From positions 1,612,001 to 1,676,000 of the forward strand of contig JAOSJU010000001.1 in NCBI GenBank assembly GCA_027493945.1: a stretch of DNA of 64,000 nucleotides, written 5' to 3'. Below are positions 56,669 through 64,000 of this stretch, in pieces. Positions within the stretch are counted from its first letter, which is position 1; every line of letters starts with the position of its first letter. Made by a program: the position numbers and the translations under genes. This DNA is from Burkholderiaceae bacterium (lineage in GTDB: Bacteria > Pseudomonadota > Gammaproteobacteria > Burkholderiales > Burkholderiaceae_E). The notes below the pieces were generated by a model. It had not been told where the DNA came from and made no database searches. It saw only the letters and a list, made by a program, of their open reading frames with translations.

Positions 56669-57609
56669 TCGGCGGCTCCGGCTTCATCGGCAGCCAGCTG
56701 GCCGCCCGCCTGGCCGCCGCCGGAAAGCGGGTGACGGTGCCCACCCGACGCTACGAGCGCGCGCGGCACCTGCTGCCGCTGCCCACGGTTCAGGTGGTCG
56801 AAGCCGACGTCCACGACGAGCCGCAGCTGCGCCGGCTGGTCGCGCAGGCCGACGCCGTCGTCAACCTCGTCGGCATCCTGCACGATCGTCGCGGCTCGCC
56901 CTGGGGCCCCGGCTTCGACGCCGCGCACGTGCGCCTGCCGGCGAAGATCGCTGCTGCCTGCGCGCACAGCGGCGTGCGCCGGCTGCTGCACATGTCCGCG
57001 CTGGGCGTGCGCGAGGGCGGCGAACAGGCGCTGCCGTCGATGTACCTGCGCTCGAAGGCCGCCGGCGAGCAGGCGGTGCGCGAGGGTTCCGCGCCCGACT
57101 GGACGATTTTCCGGCCGTCGGTCGTGTTCGGGCCCGACGACCGCTTCCTGAACCTGTTCGCGCGCCTGCAGGCCTGGCTGCCTCTGATGGCGCTCGGCCG
57201 CGCCGGCGCCCGCTTCCAGCCGGTCTACGTCGGCGACGTCGCGCAGGCCTTCGCCAATGCGCTCGACCGGCCGGCCACGCATCGCGGCTGCTACGAGCTG
57301 GCCGGCCCCGAGGTCTTCACGCTGCGCGAACTGGTCGCGCTGGCCGGCCGGCTCTGCGGCCACCGCCGCCCGATCGTCGCGCTGCCCGACGGGCCCGGAC
57401 GCCTGCAGGCGGCGCTGCTCGAGTTGGCGCCCGGGCCGACGCTGATGTCGCGTGACAACTTCGACTCGATGGCGATCGACAACGTCGCCAGCGCCCCGAT
57501 CGCGCCCGAGCTCGGGGTCACGCCCACGCCGCTGGGCGCGATCGCCCCCTCGTACCTGCGCCGCGGCCCGGCCCGCTTCGGCATCGAGCGCGCACGCGCG
57601 CGGCGTTGA
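56644..57609 (+). CDS. Atypical SDR, complex I NDUFA9-like NAD(P)-binding protein
   Basis: A 321-residue extended SDR with the Rossmann loop [31 protein letters not shown], and the YxxxK-like region [31 protein letters not shown] is a conserved block of the NDUFA9-like group. Such proteins are usually annotated as putative quinone- or complex I-related dehydrogenases; the bacterial role is not settled. It overlaps slt and precedes cca in a common betaproteobacterial order. Confidence 0.87.
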   Translation: MAHARILLIGGSGFIGSQLAARLAAAGKRVTVPTRRYERARHLLPLPTVQVVEADVHDEPQLRRLVAQADAVVNLVGILHDRRGSPWGPGFDAAHVRLPAKIAAACAHSGVRRLLHMSALGVREGGEQALPSMYLRSKAAGEQAVREGSAPDWTIFRPSVVFGPDDRFLNLFARLQAWLPLMALGRAGARFQPVYVGDVAQAFANALDRPATHRGCYELAGPEVFTLRELVALAGRLCGHRRPIVALPDGPGRLQAALLELAPGPTLMSRDNFDSMAIDNVASAPIAPELGVTPTPLGAIAPSYLRRGPARFGIERARARR

Positions 57610-57643
57610 GCGGCGCCCCCGTGCGCACGCGGCACGCTGTCCG

Positions 57644-58879
57644 ATGAAGATCTACTGCGTCGGCGGCGCGGTACGCGACGAGCTGCTCGGGCTGCCGGTG
57701 AAGGACCACGACTGGGTGGTCGTCGGCGCCACGCCCGGGATGCTGATCGAGCGCGGTTTCCAGCCGGTCGGTCGCGACTTCCCGGTATTCCTGCACCCGC
57801 AGACGCACGAGGAGTACGCGCTCGCGCGCACCGAGCGCAAGACCGCGCCGGGCTATCGCGGCTTCACGGTGCATTACGCGCCCGACGTGACCCTCGAAGA
57901 CGACCTGCTGCGCCGCGACCTCACGATCAACGCGATGGCGCGCGACGCCGACGGCACGCTGATCGACCCGCACGGCGGGCTCGCCGACCTGCGCGCCGGC
58001 GTGCTGCGCCACGTCGGCACCGCGTTCGCCGAAGATCCGGTGCGGATCCTGCGCGTGGCGCGCTTCGCCGCGCGCTTCGACCGCTTCACCGTCGCTGCGG
58101 AAACGATGGCCCTGATGCGCCGCATGGTCGGGCACGGCGAGGTCGACGCGCTGGTTCCCGAGCGCGTCTGGCAGGAGCTGTCGCGCGGGCTGATGGAACG
58201 GCATCCGTCGCGGATGTTCGCGGTGCTGCGCGACTGCGGCGCACTGGCGCGCATCCTTCCGGAAGCCGACCGCCTGTGGGGCGTGCCGCAGCCGCCCGAG
58301 CATCATCCGGAGATCGACACCGGCGTGCACGCGATGATGGCGATCGACCATGCCGCGGCCACCGGAGCGCGGCTGGCGGTGCGCTTCGCCACGCTGCTGC
58401 ACGACGTCGGCAAGGCAACGACGCCGCGCGAGCAATGGCCGCGCCACGTCGGGCACGAAGAGCGCTCGCCGGCGATCATCGACGCGCTGTGCGAGCGGCT
58501 GCGCGTGCCGGTGGAGTGCCGCGACCTGGCGCGGCTGGTCGCGCGCGAGCACGAGCTGATGCACCGCGCGCTCGAACTGCGCCCGGGCACCCTCGCCCGG
58601 CTGCTCGAACGGCTCGACGTGCTGCGCAAGCCGCAGCGGCTCGACGACCTGATCGCGGCCTGCGAGTCCGACTGGCGCGGCCGGCTCGGCTTCGGCGACC
58701 GGCCGTGGCCGCAGGCCGAACGCCTGCGCCTCGCCGCGCAGGCGATGCGCGCGGTCGATGCCGGAGCGATCGCCGCCGCGCACGCCGACTCGACCACCGG
58801 CATCCGCGAAGCGATCCACGCCGCGCGCGTCGCCGCGGTCGCGGCGGCGATCGGTGCAGCGGGCCGCGACGACGGCTGA
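57644..58879 (+). CDS. cca: CCA tRNA nucleotidyltransferase
   Basis: Adds and repairs the 3' CCA end of tRNA. The 411 residues start [28 protein letters not shown], with the class II pol-beta motif and Asp pair, then [10 protein letters not shown] and [18 protein letters not shown]. The C-terminal HD domain ([23 protein letters not shown]) gives phosphatase and phosphodiesterase activity in the gammaproteobacterial enzyme. Start 57644 from family length. Confidence 0.96.
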   Translation: MKIYCVGGAVRDELLGLPVKDHDWVVVGATPGMLIERGFQPVGRDFPVFLHPQTHEEYALARTERKTAPGYRGFTVHYAPDVTLEDDLLRRDLTINAMARDADGTLIDPHGGLADLRAGVLRHVGTAFAEDPVRILRVARFAARFDRFTVAAETMALMRRMVGHGEVDALVPERVWQELSRGLMERHPSRMFAVLRDCGALARILPEADRLWGVPQPPEHHPEIDTGVHAMMAIDHAAATGARLAVRFATLLHDVGKATTPREQWPRHVGHEERSPAIIDALCERLRVPVECRDLARLVAREHELMHRALELRPGTLARLLERLDVLRKPQRLDDLIAACESDWRGRLGFGDRPWPQAERLRLAAQAMRAVDAGAIAAAHADSTTGIREAIHAARVAAVAAAIGAAGRDDG

Positions 58880-58881
58880 AT

Positions 58882-59076
58882 TCAGAGAAGTTTCGCGATC
58901 AGCGCCGCCAGCAGCGACAGCAGCACCGTCGAGGCCAGCGGGATCGACCAGTCGCGCCCGAAGGCGCGGAACGCGAAATCGCCGGGCAGCCGGCCGACGC
59001 CGAAGCGGCGCAGCAGTGGCATCAGGCCCGAGAATAGCGCCAGCGCCAGCGTCACCACCAGCAGCCACTCGAGCAT
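58882..59076 (-). CDS. DUF2905 family membrane protein
   Basis: A 64-residue protein with two helices (MLEWLLVVTLALALFSGLMP and the C-terminal PLASTVLLSLLAALIAKLL) around the family signature RFGVGRLPGDFAFRAFGRDWSIP. Function unknown. It ends 2 nt from the cca stop, convergently, and probably belongs to the message of the upstream methyltransferase. Confidence 0.88.
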   Translation of the reverse strand: MLEWLLVVTLALALFSGLMPLLRRFGVGRLPGDFAFRAFGRDWSIPLASTVLLSLLAALIAKLL

Positions 59077-59088
59077 CGGGGCGCGCCT

Positions 59089-60283
59089 TCAGCCCAGCGC
59101 GCCGCGCCGGTCGCGCGTGGCGAAGCCGGTCGCGTCGTCGGGCACGCCGCGGCCGAACGCAATCGCCTTGAACAGCTCGCCCATTTCGGCCTCCGACAAC
59201 AGCATCTGCGCCGCCTGCGCCTGCTTCGCCCACAGGCGCGCATCGTCGCGCGGCAACTCCGCCAGGCGATCGAGCAGCCCGCAGTCGAGCAGGAAACGCG
59301 CCTGCGAGTTGTAGCCCAGCGCCTGCAGGCCGGCGCCCAGCGCCGCGCGGCTCACCGCGGTGAAGCTCGACGTGCGCGGTGATGTCCTGCAGACCCGGCC
59401 AGACGAACGGATCGCCGTGCACCCGATGCCGGTAGTGGCACTGCAGCGTGCCGGTGCTGCGGTGCGCATGGTAGTACTCGGCGCGCGGAAAGCCGTAGTC
59501 GAGCAGCAGCATCGCGCCATGCGCCAGCCGCCCCGCGATCGTGGCGACCCAGGCTTGCGCCTGCTCGCCGATCTCCGAGACGTAGTCGCCGACCGGCTCG
59601 CCACCCTCGGCCCAGGCTTCGCGCAGGACGTCCCGCACGCGAGCGGCGAAGGCGTCGTCGGCAGGCCGGTCGGCGAACGCGAAGCCGTCGCCTTGCGGCA
59701 CGCAGGCCACGCCGCGTTCGAACACCGCGCCTTCGTGCCAGCGAAACAGCCGCACCGGCATCGCGTCGAGCACCTCGTTGGCCACGACGACCCCCTCGAT
59801 CCGCGCGGGCAGGGCATCGAGCCACTCCACGCGGCCGACGAGCTCCGGCACGCGCGCGGCGAGCGTCTCGCGCTGGAGCGCACGCAACGGCGCCGAAAGC
59901 TCGACGATCGAATAACGCTCCGGGGCGCCACCGAGCGCGTCGAGCGACGCGAGCAGTTGCGCGGCCAGCGCCCCCGAGCCCGCGCCGAACTCGACGATCG
60001 CGGCCGGCGCCGCGTCGAACCAATGCGCGCACTGCGCCGCCAGGCACTGCCCGAAAAGAGGCGACAGCTCGGGCGCGGTGACGAAGTCGCCGTCGGCGCC
60101 GAACTTGCGGCTGCCGCCCGCGTAGTAGCCGAGCGCCGGCTCGTACAGCGCCATCGCCATGTAGCGATCGAAGCCGATCCAGCCGCCGGCGCGGCCGATC
60201 GCATCGGCGATGCGCGCGGACAGCTCGCGCGAGGCCTGCGCGGCGGGCGCCGACGGCGGCGGCAGGATGTCGGCGGCGGCCAC
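59089..60283 (-). CDS. SAM-dependent methyltransferase, MidA/NDUFAF7 (COG1565) family, one frameshift
   Basis: Corrected length 397 residues. The family marks are GWIGFDRYMAMALYEPALGYY, GDFVTAPELSPLFGQCLAAQ, the SAM loop IVEFGAGSGALAAQLL, ANEVLDAMPVRLF, LLLDYGFPRAEYYH and LQCHYRHRVHGDPF. The mitochondrial homologue methylates an Arg of complex I NDUFS2; bacterial targets are unproven. One extra base at about 59366 (coding GTCGAGCTTCACC, expected GTCGACTTCACC) breaks the frame at AHVDFTAVSRAA. The start is probably GTG at 60283. Confidence 0.88.
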
Positions 60284-60300
60284 GCCCCGAAGCCCCCGGG

Positions 60301-61233
60301 TCAGTGCGGCGCGGTCGTGCCGCCCGCCCCGGGCGAGCCGGGCGCCGCGAGCAGCTCGTCGATGCGGCGGTCCTTGCCTTCCCACAATTCGTGCAGCCAG
60401 GCCTGCACCTGCTTGCGCAGCTTCGAGTCGCCCATGAAGTTGCCGCTCGCGAAGCCGGGCGGAATCGGATGACGGTCGACGCGCACCACGATGCGCTCGA
60501 CGTCGCCGCGCAGGAACTGCCAGAAGGTGGGCACGCCGCCCGGATAGACGATCGTCACGTCGATCATCGAGTCGAACCTGTCGCCCAGCGCATTGAGCGA
60601 CAGCGCGAGCGCGCCGGCCTTCGGCTTGAGCAGGTGGCGGTACGGCGAGCGCTGCGCCGCGTGCTTTTCGGCGGTGAAGCGCGTGCCCTCGACGAAGTTC
60701 ATCACGCTGGTGGGCATGAGCGCGAACTTCGCGCAGGCGCGCCGCGTCGTCTCGAGGTCTTCCATGCGCTTCTCGGGGTGCTTGCGCAGGTACTGCTCGG
60801 AGTGCCTGCGCATGAACGGAAAGTCGAGCGCCCACCACGCCAACCCCATGATCGGCACCCAGATCAGCTCGCGCTTCAGGAAGAACTTGAGCAGCGGGAT
60901 GCGCCGGTTGAACAGGTGCTGCAGCACGAAGATGTCGACCCAGGTCTGGTGGTTCGCGCAGACCATGTACCAGCCGCGCCACGCGAAGCCTTCGAGCCCG
61001 GCGACGTCCCAGACGGTGCGTTGCGTCAGGCGCATCCAGCCGCTGTTGCCGGCGATCCAGCGGGTGGCGATGCCGTTGAGCAGCGGGTCGATCGCGGCGC
61101 GCACCGGCGCGAACGGCAGCGCGAGCTTCACCAGCGCCAACGCGAACAGCAGCAGGCACCAGAACAGCGTGTTCGCCGCCAGCATCAGGAACGCCGCGAC
61201 CCCGCGCGCGATCGGGGGAAGGAAGCTCAGCAT
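60301..61233 (-). CDS. PlsC-type acyltransferase (LPLAT family, YihG-like)
   Basis: A 310-residue inner-membrane protein with two N-terminal helices (about residues 8-35). The acyltransferase motifs are VCANHQTWVDIFVLQ (NHxxxxD), FPFMRRHS, and NFVEGTRFTAEKH (EGTR). The pattern of PTSVMNFVEGTRFT and SPYRHLLKPKAGAL resembles YihG/YcbP-type lysophospholipid acyltransferases. It likely acylates lysophosphatidic acid or another lysolipid. 17 nt before the methyltransferase gene in the same direction. Confidence 0.88.
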   Translation of the reverse strand: MLSFLPPIARGVAAFLMLAANTLFWCLLLFALALVKLALPFAPVRAAIDPLLNGIATRWIAGNSGWMRLTQRTVWDVAGLEGFAWRGWYMVCANHQTWVDIFVLQHLFNRRIPLLKFFLKRELIWVPIMGLAWWALDFPFMRRHSEQYLRKHPEKRMEDLETTRRACAKFALMPTSVMNFVEGTRFTAEKHAAQRSPYRHLLKPKAGALALSLNALGDRFDSMIDVTIVYPGGVPTFWQFLRGDVERIVVRVDRHPIPPGFASGNFMGDSKLRKQVQAWLHELWEGKDRRIDELLAAPGSPGAGGTTAPH

Positions 61234-61341
61234 GCTCGCCAGTGTCCGGGGGCTCCAGGAAGATCGCCGATCGTACCAGCCCGGCCCGCCGCCCGACGCA
61301 TCGCGATGCATTAAACTTGCGACGCCTTGCCCGCCCTCGAC

Positions 61342-62100
61342 ATGGAAACGGACTGCGTCGTCCTCGTCACCGGCGCGGCCCGACGCATCGGCGCCGGGAT
61401 CGCGCGCCACCTGCACGCCCTGGGATGCAGCGTCGTGCTGCACCACCGGCATTCGGCCGACGACGCCCGGAGCCTGGCGGCGTCGCTGAACGAGTCGCGC
61501 GCCGGCTCCGCACTGGCGATCGCCGCCGACCTCACCAGCGCGCAACAGTGCGCGCGCCTGGTCGACGAGGCGGCGCACTGGAAGAACCGGCTCGACGCGC
61601 TGGTGAACAACGCATCGAGCTTCTACCGCACCCCGCTGGGCAGCATCGACGAGCGGCAGTGGTCGGAACTGGTCGACGGCAACCTGAAGGCGGCGCTGTT
61701 CACCACCCAGGCGGCGGCGCCGTGGCTGCGGCTGCGCGGCGGCGCGATCGTCAACCTCTGCGACGTGCATACCGAGCGTCCGCTGCCGCAGTTCTCGGTG
61801 TACACCGCGGCCAAGGCGGGCATCGTCGCCCTCACCCGGGCGCACGCCCTCGAACTGGCGCCGCGGGTGCGCGTGAACGCGGTCTCGCCGGGCTCGCTCG
61901 ACTGGCCCGAGCAGCCGGTGTTCAGCGACGACGAGCGCCACGCCGCCGAGGCGTCGATCCCGCTCGGCCGGCTCGGCAACGCCCGCGACATCGCCCGCGC
62001 GGTCGAGTTCCTGCTCTTCGGCAACGATTACGTCACCGGCCACGTGCTGAACGTCGACGGCGGCAGCAGCCTGGTCTCGCACTGGGCCGAGTCGCGCTGA
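61342..62100 (+). CDS. Pteridine reductase-like short-chain dehydrogenase (FolM/PTR1 type)
   Basis: A 252-residue SDR whose cofactor loop is [13 protein letters not shown]: the TGxxxRxG form typical of pteridine reductases, with Arg in place of the usual Gly. VVLHHRHS (NADPH 2'-phosphate site), [13 protein letters not shown] and the catalytic YTAAKAG follow. It directly precedes folB, supporting reduction of dihydromonapterin or dihydrofolate. Start ATG 61342; an in-frame TTG at 61327 is possible. Confidence 0.83.
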   Translation: METDCVVLVTGAARRIGAGIARHLHALGCSVVLHHRHSADDARSLAASLNESRAGSALAIAADLTSAQQCARLVDEAAHWKNRLDALVNNASSFYRTPLGSIDERQWSELVDGNLKAALFTTQAAAPWLRLRGGAIVNLCDVHTERPLPQFSVYTAAKAGIVALTRAHALELAPRVRVNAVSPGSLDWPEQPVFSDDERHAAEASIPLGRLGNARDIARAVEFLLFGNDYVTGHVLNVDGGSSLVSHWAESR

Positions 62101-62132
62101 ACCGCCCCACCCGCGCCCCCGACCCATCCATC

Positions 62133-62507
62133 ATGCAAGACATCTTCCACGACTGCTATCGCATCCTCGTGCAGGGCATCGAGATCGACTGCTTTCTCGG
62201 CGTGTACGAGCGCGAGCAGGCACGTCGCCGGCCGGTGGTGATCGAGGTGGAGCTGTACGTGCCTCACGCGGCGAAGATTTCGCGCCGCGACACGCTGTCC
62301 GAGACGGTGAACTACGAGCGCGTCGTCGAGGCGGTCGAGCGAATCGTCGCCGACCGCCGCTTCAAGCTGGTCGAGACACTGTGCGCCGAGCTCGCCGACG
62401 ACATCGCGCGGCTGCCCGGCCTGCGCGCACTGAAGGTGTCGGTCACCAAGCCGCAGCCGCTGCCGCGGGCGCGCGCGGTGCGGGTCGAGGTCTGGAGACA
62501 TCCGTGA
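62133..62507 (+). CDS. folB: Dihydroneopterin aldolase
   Basis: A 124-residue folate enzyme making 6-hydroxymethyl-dihydropterin. It has the fold marks [26 protein letters not shown], the Tyr in [26 protein letters not shown] and [19 protein letters not shown]. The Glu in VETL and Lys in TKP are the expected catalytic pair. Its stop overlaps the ttcA GTG start. Confidence 0.95.
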   Translation: MQDIFHDCYRILVQGIEIDCFLGVYEREQARRRPVVIEVELYVPHAAKISRRDTLSETVNYERVVEAVERIVADRRFKLVETLCAELADDIARLPGLRALKVSVTKPQPLPRARAVRVEVWRHP

Positions 62508-63376
62508 GCGCGGTCGAGCCGCCGGCCACGCGCCGCGAAGAGAAGCTCGCCTACGAGCGCAACAAGCTGCACAAGCGGCTGCTGCGCCAGGCCGGGCAGG
62601 CGATCGCCGACTTCGGGATGATCGAGGCCGGCGACCGGGTGATGGTCTGCCTGTCCGGCGGCAAGGACAGCTACGCGCTGCTCGACCTGCTGATCACGCT
62701 GCGCAGCCGCGCCCCGATCGCGTTCGACCTCGTCGCGGTCAACCTCGACCAGAAGCAGCCGGCGTTCCCGGCCGACGTGCTGCCGCGCTACCTCGAGTCG
62801 CGCGGCGTGCCGTTCCACATCGAGAACCAGGACACCTATTCGATCGTCACGCGGGTGATTCCCGAGGGGCGCACGATGTGCTCGCTGTGCTCGCGACTGC
62901 GCCGCGGCATCCTCTACCGCGTGGCCGACGAGCTCGGCGCGACGAAGATCGCGCTTGGGCACCATCGCGACGACATTCTCGAGACCTTCTTCCTGAACAT
63001 GTTCTTCGGCGGCAAGCTCGAGGCGATGCCGCCCAAGCTCGTCTCCGACGACGGCCGGCATGTCGTGATCAGGCCGCTCGCCTACGCGAAGGAGGAAGAC
63101 CTCGCGGCGTTCGCGCAGTGGCGCGAGTTCCCGATCATCCCGTGCAACCTGTGCGGCTCGCAGGAGAACCTGAAGCGCCGCGAGATCAAGCAGCTGCTGC
63201 GCGACTGGGAGCGGCGCTTCCCGGGGCGCGTCGAGAACGCGTTCGCCGCGCTCGGCCGCGTCACGCCCTCGCACCTGATGGACCGCGCGCGTGTCGACTT
63301 CGCGGGGCTGCGCGCCACCGGCGAGCCGGTGCCCGACGGCGACATCGCGTTCGACGCCGATCCGTCGCTCCAATAG
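62504..63376 (+). CDS. ttcA: tRNA 2-thiocytidine(32) synthetase TtcA
   Basis: Fe-S enzyme that thiolates C32 of some tRNAs. The 290 residues contain the PP-loop [15 protein letters not shown] and the two CxxC pairs [10 protein letters not shown] and [13 protein letters not shown] that bind the cluster. [19 protein letters not shown] is a family block. The start is GTG at 62504 (overlapping the folB stop as GTGA) with GGAGA 6 nt upstream. Confidence 0.95.
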   Translation: MSAVEPPATRREEKLAYERNKLHKRLLRQAGQAIADFGMIEAGDRVMVCLSGGKDSYALLDLLITLRSRAPIAFDLVAVNLDQKQPAFPADVLPRYLESRGVPFHIENQDTYSIVTRVIPEGRTMCSLCSRLRRGILYRVADELGATKIALGHHRDDILETFFLNMFFGGKLEAMPPKLVSDDGRHVVIRPLAYAKEEDLAAFAQWREFPIIPCNLCGSQENLKRREIKQLLRDWERRFPGRVENAFAALGRVTPSHLMDRARVDFAGLRATGEPVPDGDIAFDADPSLQ

Positions 63377-63380
63377 CGCG

Positions 63381-64000
63381 TCAGTTGTAGGCGCTGCGGC
63401 TCAGCGTCTCGGAGGGCAGCTCGCCGAACATCCGGCGGTAGTCGGAAGCAAAGTGGCTCAGGTGCCAGAAGCCCCAGCGCGCGGCGATGTCCTGCACCGA
63501 CCCGCATCGCTGGTCGGCCGCCTTCAGCGCGCGGCGCACGCCGTTCAGCCGCAGCGCCCTGAGATAGCTCACCGGGTTCACCCGCAGCACCTCGCGAAAG
63601 CTGTATTGCAGCGTGCGCCGGCTCACCCCCAGCTCGCGGCACAGGTCTTCGATCGTGAGCGGCTCCTCGACGTGCTCGCGCATGTAGTCCTGCGCGCGAC
63701 TGACGATCGCGTGGCCGCGCGTCGGCGCGTCGCAGCCGGGGCGCTGCTCGCCGCCGGGCTCGAGCACATCGAGCACCGCGCCGAAGATCGCATGGCCGAG
63801 CGCCTTCTGCATCGCCGGATGCTGCAGTTTCTCGGGGTTGTACGAGATCGACTCCGGGGCCATCAGCAGCAGCTTGCGGAAGCGGTCGACGCGCGCGGCC
63901 GGCGGCGACGTGACGAACACGCCGCGCAGCTCGCGCTCGATGTCGCGCTGCTCCACCTCCCGCGCATAGCGGCTCAGCGCGTCGATCGGCATCGAGACCG
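63381..64000 (-). CDS. AraC-family regulator, 5' end outside the window
   Basis: The visible 206 codons run to the right edge and remain open beyond an internal ATG at 63992. The C-terminal AraC domain has two helix-turn-helix motifs: LTIEDLCRELGVSRRTLQYSFRE and SVQDIAARWGFWHLSHFASDYRR. The part before it (IDALSRYAREVEQRD... MAPESISYNPEKL) resembles EutR-like regulators with an N-terminal sensor domain of about 130 residues, most of which would lie outside. Target unknown; convergent with ttcA. Confidence 0.85.
   Translation of the reverse strand, partial: VSMPIDALSRYAREVEQRDIERELRGVFVTSPPAARVDRFRKLLLMAPESISYNPEKLQHPAMQKALGHAIFGAVLDVLEPGGEQRPGCDAPTRGHAIVSRAQDYMREHVEEPLTIEDLCRELGVSRRTLQYSFREVLRVNPVSYLRALRLNGVRRALKAADQRCGSVQDIAARWGFWHLSHFASDYRRMFGELPSETLSRSAYN

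Noticed and set aside
57518..61159. A 1213-codon minus-strand frame
   Set aside because: It joins the real MidA-like and acyltransferase reading frame to antisense of cca; there is no family pattern outside those two genes.

Overview
The window reads as one chromosomal stretch of a high-GC betaproteobacterium, most likely Burkholderiales. The gene order supports this: the cox operon with SURF1 and a DUF2909 gene; comF-trmL-gpsA-secB-grxC-gpmA-ctpA; hslUV-dksA-xerC-dapF-metK; and ahcY-tlyA-metF. I see no tRNA, rRNA, prophage, insertion sequence or CRISPR array.

Layout. 1-8.6 kb: leftward cytochrome c oxidase operon (ctaC, ctaD, a 33-residue assembly protein, ctaG, DUF2970, ctaE, SURF1, a CxxxC membrane protein, ctaA, ctaB, and the edge of one more gene). 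8.6-22.7 kb: housekeeping genes (bioC, comF, trmL, a LOG-family gene, gpsA, secB, grxC, gpmA, ctpA, moeB, recQ, rhlE, slmA, a HAD nucleotidase). 23.1-24.1 kb: argB. 25-34.4 kb: a complete protocatechuate 4,5-cleavage route (ligU-like, ligJ, ligK, ligI, ligA, ligB, ligC) with a truncated LysR gene upstream and a Bug/TctC binding protein downstream. LigAB opens the ring, LigC makes 2-pyrone-4,6-dicarboxylate, LigI opens the lactone, the LigU-like isomerase and LigJ process oxalomesaconate, and LigK yields pyruvate and oxaloacetate. 34.4-45.2 kb: hslUV to dapF, two LpxL-type acyltransferases and metK. 46-54 kb: pdxH, two HD-GYP paralogues, and between them ahcY (with an SAH riboswitch), tlyA and metF. 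54-64 kb: slt, cca, folB, ttcA and neighbours.

The most unusual content is a family of nested inverted-repeat elements in the three large gene-free gaps: one module at 22.67-23.12 kb and two paired modules at 30.30-31.13 and 45.18-45.87 kb. Each of the five modules has outer arms of 49-165 nt that pair almost perfectly within the module but differ completely between modules. Each also has an inner stem and a terminal hairpin with a conserved GAA triloop; the stems differ in sequence while keeping complementarity. Only the unpaired words of the core are conserved. I recognise no named repeat, REP, attC, retron or CRISPR class in this. It is the best candidate here for an undescribed structured element.

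A second theme is data quality. At least 17 single-base frame breaks fall in 14 genes, several of them essential (metK, ahcY, heme A and heme O synthases). These look like assembly or base-calling errors, not gene decay. Coordinates of such genes are given from true start to true stop, with the break noted.
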